A DNA stretch of 9,642 nucleotides, from contig JACRAV010000418.1 in assembly GCA_016213305.1 (NCBI GenBank), positions 1 to 9,642 of the forward strand, in the 5' to 3' direction. The notes below the pieces were generated by a model that was given only the letters and a program-made list of their open reading frames with translations, was not told the DNA's origin and ran no database searches. The translations under genes and the position numbers were made by a program. This DNA comes from Candidatus Zixiibacteriota bacterium. Lineage in GTDB: Bacteria > Zixibacteria > MSB-5A5 > GN15 > FEB-12. Each line of letters starts with the position of its first letter. The stretch's first letter is position 1. Positions 6,571 through 9,642 of the stretch are shown here, in pieces.

Positions 6571-6606
6571 AAGATGTCGAAACCGCAAGGGATTTCGACC
6601 TGCGAA
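6571..6606 (+). repeat. AAGATGTC-family hairpin, copy A
   Basis: AAGATGTC flank, stem GTCGAAA (6576-6582) with TTTCGAC (6593-6599), loop CCGCAAGGGA, then CTGCGAAG. The first 20 bases recur with two changes exactly 90 bases later at 6661. Confidence 0.75.
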
Positions 6607-6634
6607 GACGCAGACGGGGACGTCTGCGTAGCAC
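6605..6634. repeat. 30-base palindromic repeat, copy 2
   Basis: Differs from the copy at 4463-4492 by one base, in the loop (GGGA instead of GGAA); the 9-bp stem at 6608-6616 and 6621-6629 is unchanged. It lies between hairpin copies A and B. Confidence 0.85.
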
Positions 6635-6660
6635 GTTTGATGAGCGGTGGTCGCGGAGGG

Positions 6661-6696
6661 AAAATGTCGAAACCGCAGGGGTTGAGACCTACGAGC
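6661..6696 (+). repeat. AAGATGTC-family hairpin, copy B
   Basis: AAAATGTC flank, then GTC, GA, AACC (6666-6674), loop GCAGG, then GGTT, GA, GAC (6680-6688), followed by CTACGAG. The two GA steps face each other, giving a tandem G-A mismatch between two paired segments. The stop codon of the minus-strand acetyltransferase gene (6689-6691) lies inside the conserved CTACGA flank, so on that strand the hairpin follows the stop at once and runs into ATTTTCC; it may act as that gene's terminator. Confidence 0.65.
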
Positions 6697-7096
6697 CGGA
6701 TTGGCGGTTGTAATTCCGGATGATCATACCGCCATGGTATTTCAGGCCAAGCTTTTCGTAGAAGGGACGGAGGTTGTCGTCGCAGATCAGATCGATCATG
6801 TAGAAGTCCTTCAATTGATCAAGCAGGCGGCGGACCAATTCGCGCCCGATTCCCTGGTTTTTGTATTCGGGAAGAACCTCAAGAAGAGGAATGTAGGCAG
6901 ACAGGATATTGTCGGAAATGGCGTATATGAATCCGACGACGCGGCCGGATTGGTCATCGATCGCCAGAACGACGTGCGAGGCGGCATTGAGAATGGCGAG
7001 GTGTCGTTCGGGTGAGGGGGGATTCGGCCAGCCGACAAAGAAGCCGGTGAGGTGAGAGGGGTGGATATCGGCGGTTGACATTGTATAGGTAATCAT
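6689..7096 (-). CDS. GNAT-family N-acetyltransferase
   Basis: This 135-residue protein has the GNAT layout. The strand LLEVLPEY is followed by the acetyl-CoA pyrophosphate loop KNQGIGREL (79-87) and a helix, then MIDLICDDNLRPFYEKLGLKYHG, the usual motif B with its Asn and Tyr near the cofactor thiol. GNAT enzymes transfer acetyl from acetyl-CoA to an amine on a small molecule, peptide or protein; the substrate cannot be told here. The N-terminus is shorter than in many members but the core is complete. No strong ribosome site precedes either the ATG at 7096 or the in-frame ATG at 7081, so the start is uncertain. It appears to be a single gene, with repeats just downstream. Confidence 0.88.
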   Translation of the reverse strand: MITYTMSTADIHPSHLTGFFVGWPNPPSPERHLAILNAASHVVLAIDDQSGRVVGFIYAISDNILSAYIPLLEVLPEYKNQGIGRELVRRLLDQLKDFYMIDLICDDNLRPFYEKLGLKYHGGMIIRNYNRQSGS

Positions 7097-7207
7097 AGTG
7101 GGTCACTCGATGCAATAATTTTATGGTCACAGTTCGCGGCATGTTTCACTCGGCGCGAAGCAAGAGCTGACGGAACATTCAAGACGCCCGCCACGCACGG
7201 AAGTATC

Positions 7208-7933
7208 TTACTTGGAGGGAAGATCTTGATCGTATTTCTTCGCGGTCTCTTTCGCATCAATCCAGTAGGCAGTTAGCTTAATCAGTTCCTTCAAGTTTTG
7301 AAGATCAAAGTCCTCGAATTTCCTGAGATAATGTGTCTCGTCATTTCCAAGCCAAGTCGCTTTCCTTGCTATAGCTCGAACTCTTTCATCATCAATCTTC
7401 TTGATACAGTCTGCAAGGTGTGCGGTCTTGACACCCTCTTCGTCCGCTCCGGAGTCTTTATTATCAAAGAGCAGATAATCTTTTACAAGAAATTCGATCG
7501 ATCTGCGAAATCCGCAACCAGCTACTTCTGACAATCCATTCTCTTCAGCGGTGCGAGCTTGATTGTAGATCGTGACAAACCTTGGAGAAATACTCCTCAC
7601 AGATTCTGTAAAGACTTCATTTCTTCGGTGCATCACGACACCATGGTCACCCAAGAAGAAGCGACTTGAATCGAATTCGGATGCTTGGTAGGACGCTAGA
7701 AAAACCATAAGGCAGTCCTTATTAGGGCACTGAAAGTAACAAATGTATCGATCCTTGGGAAGACCTATGGAAGTGGATGAAATTTGCTTACCTCCCAGAT
7801 ATTTTGGTTCAATTCCTTTGCGACAGGTAGGGCAGGAATCGGGAACACTGTCTATTCGAATGCTAGTTCTTGACCCACTAAGCGTCTCAACTTCTATATT
7901 TTGCTCTTGACCATACGACATTAGACCACCCAT
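7208..7933 (-). CDS. DUF4145 domain protein with N-terminal zinc ribbon
   Basis: This 241-residue protein has a probable zinc ribbon at the N-terminus (C34-x2-C37 and C69-x4-C74) and, from about 125 to 225, a DUF4145-like helical domain (EENGLSEVAGCGFRRSIEFLVKDYLL ..., then helices around DDERVRAIARKATWLGNDETHYLRKF). DUF4145 occurs alone or fused to restriction and other nuclease modules; its own role is unknown. Base composition is unlike its neighbours: two 60-base lines I counted inside the gene are 37-38% G+C, against 52% in a line of the adjacent acetyltransferase gene. The gene begins only 11 bases from the 3' end of tRNA-Arg. Both points suggest recent acquisition. Start is at 7933 or at the ATG at 7921, which has GGTGG ahead. 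Confidence 0.82.
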   Translation of the reverse strand: MGGLMSYGQEQNIEVETLSGSRTSIRIDSVPDSCPTCRKGIEPKYLGGKQISSTSIGLPKDRYICYFQCPNKDCLMVFLASYQASEFDSSRFFLGDHGVVMHRRNEVFTESVRSISPRFVTIYNQARTAEENGLSEVAGCGFRRSIEFLVKDYLLFDNKDSGADEEGVKTAHLADCIKKIDDERVRAIARKATWLGNDETHYLRKFEDFDLQNLKELIKLTAYWIDAKETAKKYDQDLPSK

Positions 7934-7944
7934 ACATTTCCAAC

Positions 7945-8016
7945 TACCCCCGTTAGGAATCGAACCTAAATTTCCGGCTTCGGAGGCCGACGCGCTATCC
8001 GTTGCACCACGGGGGC
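7945..8016 (-). tRNA. tRNA-Arg (anticodon CCG)
   Basis: The minus strand folds into a complete 72-base cloverleaf: acceptor stem GCCCCCG with CGGGGGT (one G-U pair), D-stem GTGC/GCGC, anticodon stem TCGGC/GCCGG with loop CTCCGAA (anticodon CCG, reading CGG), a 4-base variable loop, and T-stem TTAGG/CCTAA with loop TTCGATT. Discriminator base is A. CCA is not encoded. A palindrome lies 12 bases upstream of its 5' end. Confidence 0.95.
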
Positions 8017-8028
8017 AATCAACGCATA

Positions 8029-8046
8029 CCCGCCGTGATCGGCGGG
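8029..8046. repeat. Short palindrome upstream of tRNA-Arg
   Basis: A perfect 7-bp G+C stem (CCCGCCG with CGGCGGG) closes loop TGAT. Outer ATACC (8026-8030) and GGTAT (8050-8054) partly extend the symmetry. It sits 12 bases ahead of the tRNA 5' end, where promoter elements would be expected. Function unknown. Confidence 0.5.
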
Positions 8047-8182
8047 CGAGGTATCAGATACGAAAAATCGGAGGGAAAGGCAAGCGGAAAGAGGGGCGGG
8101 GAGGTCGAGCGCGCAGGTGATCATGTTGTTTTTCTTTGCTTTGCGGCGGGGTCGGGTTATCTTGGGCGACAACATGCAGAGA

Positions 8183-8217
8183 AAGATGTCAGGGTCACAA
8201 GGACCCTGACCTACGAA
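8183..8217 (+). repeat. AAGATGTC-family hairpin, copy C
   Basis: AAGATGTC flank, perfect 9-bp stem GTCAGGGTC (8188-8196) with GACCCTGAC (8202-8210), loop ACAAG, then CTACGAAG. The flanks match copies A, B and D while the stem sequence differs. Confidence 0.8.
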
Positions 8218-8233
8218 GAAAGAACAAGATTGG

Positions 8234-8253
8234 ATTCCAGCTTGCGCTGGAAT
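8234..8253. repeat. REP-like hairpin ATTCCAGC/GCTGGAAT
   Basis: A perfect 8-bp stem closes loop TTGC, followed by GACG. This resembles widely scattered intergenic hairpins in many bacteria, which often give spurious translations of the VIPAQAGIQ type. It lies between hairpin copies C and D. Confidence 0.75.
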
Positions 8254-8265
8254 GACGGAAAAGAC

Positions 8266-8318
8266 AAGATGTCGGGTAGCTTGTCTCGCTGAAGCGAGAC
8301 GCGCAACCCGACCTACAA
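8266..8318 (+). repeat. AAGATGTC-family hairpin, copy D (with nested hairpin)
   Basis: AAGATGTC flank, outer stem GTCGGGT (8271-8277) with ACCCGAC (8306-8312), then CTACAAG. In the interior a second perfect 8-bp stem, GTCTCGCT (8283-8290) with AGCGAGAC (8293-8300), is nested, so the element looks like a family member carrying another hairpin inside. Confidence 0.7.
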
Positions 8319-8369
8319 GACTTCGGCGGACGCTCACAATGACGAATAGTTGAGGAGTCGAACCTAAAC

Positions 8370-9642
8370 ATGCGCTGGACACACACATATATCCCGACCC
8401 TCCGCGAAAAACAGACCGACGCGGAGCTTATTTCACATCAGCTCCTGCTTCGCGGCGGGTATATCCGAAAGCTGGCGGCGGGAGTCTATCTCTATCTGCC
8501 GCTCATGCAGAGAGTGATCGAGAAATTTTCGCAGATTGTCCGCGAAGAAATGAACAAGGCCGATGGCCTTGAAATCACGATGTCGGTGCTGTGTCCGGCT
8601 GAGGTCTGGCAACAGTCCGGACGGTATGATACGATCGGCAAGGAGCAGATGCGGCTGAAGGACCGTCATGCACATGATATGGTCCTGTGTGGCACGCATG
8701 AAGAGACGGTCACGTATCTGGTGGCGGGCGAGGTGAAGAGCTACAAACAGCTACCTCTGCATCTGTATCAGATTCAGGTGAAGTTCCGCGATGAAATTCG
8801 TCCGAGGTTTGGTTTGATGCGCGGGCGGGAGTTCATCATGAAGGATGCGTACACGTTCGATGCGGATGAAACATCGTTTGCGACAACTTATGGAAAGATG
8901 GTGGATGCCTACTTTGCCGTGTTCCAGCGGGCCGGACTTGAGGTGCTCAAAGTCGAGTCGGACACCGGTGCGATGGGCGGCAAGGCGGCGCATGAGTTCA
9001 TGCTGTTGGTCGATACCGAGGCGGGGGAGGAGATCATCATCAATTGCCCGGCCTGCGGGTATGCGGCGAATGTGGAAAAAGCGACGTTTGGAGATGGGAA
9101 GCAGGCGTCAATTGACGGTGATTTGAAGCCGATGCAGGTGGTGGATACGCCGGGGGCCGCTACGATTGAGCAGGTTACGTCGTTTCTGAAGGTAGATGCC
9201 ACGCGTCTGGTGAAGACGCTCATTTATCTGGCCGACGGCAAGCCGGTGGCGGCGTTGGTGCGCGGGGATCGGGATCTGAATGAAACGAAGTTGAAAAACG
9301 CTTTGAGAGCCATCGATCTTGAGATGGCGAACGCCGGCTTGGTGGAACAGGTGACGAAGGCCCCGGTGGGGTTTGCCGGACCGGTGGGGTTGAGCGGGGT
9401 TCCGATTCTGGTCGATCCGTTGGTTGCCAATCTCAAGAACTTTGTGGTTGGGGCCAATCAGAACGAAAAGCACATCGTGAATGTGAATATCGAGCGGGAT
9501 TTCAAGGCGACGCAGGTGGTCGATCTGAGCAAGGCCCAGGGGGGCGATCTCTGCCCGAAATGTGGTCAGACGCTGGCGGCCAAGGATGGGATCGAAGTCG
9601 GGAACACCTTCATGCTGGGGACAAAGTACTCGGAGAAACTGG
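8370..9642 (+). CDS. proS: Prolyl-tRNA synthetase, bacterial type, N-terminal three quarters
   Basis: The gene runs off the right edge; 424 codons are visible of about 570 usual for this type. It charges tRNA-Pro with proline in the cytoplasm. The start MRWTHTYIPTLRE agrees with bacterial ProS. Class II motif 1 region (ISHQLLLRGGYIRKLAAGVYLYLP) and motif 2 (FRDEIRPRFGLMRGREF from F139) are present, as is the T-x-E loop at THEE (109-112), preceded by Gly where Pro is usual. The YbaK-like editing insertion (about 230-394), which clears Ala-tRNA-Pro, is bounded by two CxxC pairs, C226/C229 and C395/C398. Motif 3 and the anticodon-binding domain lie beyond the window. The ribosome site GAGGAG at 8352-8357 is 12 bases from the ATG, rather far. 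There is no sign of damage. Confidence 0.96.
   Translation, partial: MRWTHTYIPTLREKQTDAELISHQLLLRGGYIRKLAAGVYLYLPLMQRVIEKFSQIVREEMNKADGLEITMSVLCPAEVWQQSGRYDTIGKEQMRLKDRHAHDMVLCGTHEETVTYLVAGEVKSYKQLPLHLYQIQVKFRDEIRPRFGLMRGREFIMKDAYTFDADETSFATTYGKMVDAYFAVFQRAGLEVLKVESDTGAMGGKAAHEFMLLVDTEAGEEIIINCPACGYAANVEKATFGDGKQASIDGDLKPMQVVDTPGAATIEQVTSFLKVDATRLVKTLIYLADGKPVAALVRGDRDLNETKLKNALRAIDLEMANAGLVEQVTKAPVGFAGPVGLSGVPILVDPLVANLKNFVVGANQNEKHIVNVNIERDFKATQVVDLSKAQGGDLCPKCGQTLAAKDGIEVGNTFMLGTKYSEKL

Larger units (their letters stand above)
6152..6688. other. Non-coding, repeat-rich stretch
   Basis: No convincing gene lies here. A frame open from 6313 to 6723 on the plus strand has low-complexity, repeat-derived content and no ribosome site. 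The stretch contains a hairpin at 6169-6194, an array of a CGAACCCAATT core (6338-6500), a distant inverted repeat (6374-6463), two direct copies of a hairpin 90 bases apart (6571 and 6661) and the second copy of the 30-base palindrome between them. Confidence 0.7.
8017..8369. other. Non-coding, hairpin-rich stretch between tRNA-Arg and proS
   Basis: I see no gene in these 353 bases. They hold four hairpins: CCCGCCG-TGAT-CGGCGGG at 8029-8046, two AAGATGTC-family elements at 8183 and 8266, and an ATTCCAGC/GCTGGAAT element between them. Open frames through here translate the repeats and are not believable proteins. Confidence 0.7.

Noticed and set aside
6313..6723. Plus-strand open frame of 136 codons in the repeat region
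   Set aside because: Its sequence is built from the CGAACCCAATT array and the hairpin copies, so repeated peptides such as MSKPQG are repeat translations. No ribosome site precedes it.
7966..8388. Minus-strand open frame of 140 codons upstream of proS
   Set aside because: It runs through tRNA-Arg and several hairpins. The VIPAQAGIQ segment is a known type of spurious translation of intergenic repeats.

Overview
The window looks like an ordinary chromosomal stretch from a moderately G+C-rich, diderm (outer-membrane) bacterium. Evidence for an outer membrane is an omptin-type beta-barrel and several signal peptides. The gene mix, the many short dispersed hairpin repeats and the repeated GGGTTCG-type array remind me of candidate-phylum FCB-group genomes such as Zixibacteria, but that placement is an impression, not a result.

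Left part (1-3272): the 3' end of a dipeptide epimerase gene of the enolase superfamily overlaps an exported N-acetylmuramoyl-L-alanine amidase gene, which overlaps a gene for a small membrane protein. The three are probably one transcript concerned with peptidoglycan breakdown and muropeptide reuse. A strong hairpin at 2571-2601 separates them from a convergent gene for a secreted protein of unknown function, built from three degenerate copies of one short motif plus a Lys-rich tail.

Middle (3273-6151): a short divergent promoter region leads into an outer-membrane barrel that matches omptin proteases at all four active-site positions. Convergent to it lie a DUF457/YdjM-type membrane protein gene, apparently with its own leaderless promoter, and an aldo/keto-reductase-fold gene whose catalytic tetrad is not conserved. 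A small, very hydrophobic membrane protein follows, also on the minus strand.

Right part (6152-9642): about 540 bases without a convincing gene carry repeat arrays and hairpins. Next come a GNAT acetyltransferase gene, an A+T-rich DUF4145/zinc-ribbon gene lying directly beside tRNA-Arg(CCG), a second repeat-rich non-coding stretch, and the first three quarters of proS (prolyl-tRNA synthetase), cut by the window end.

I saw no phage, CRISPR or complete mobile element. The most unusual items are the omptin homologue with an intact catalytic set, and a family of hairpins with constant flanks and changing but self-complementary stems.
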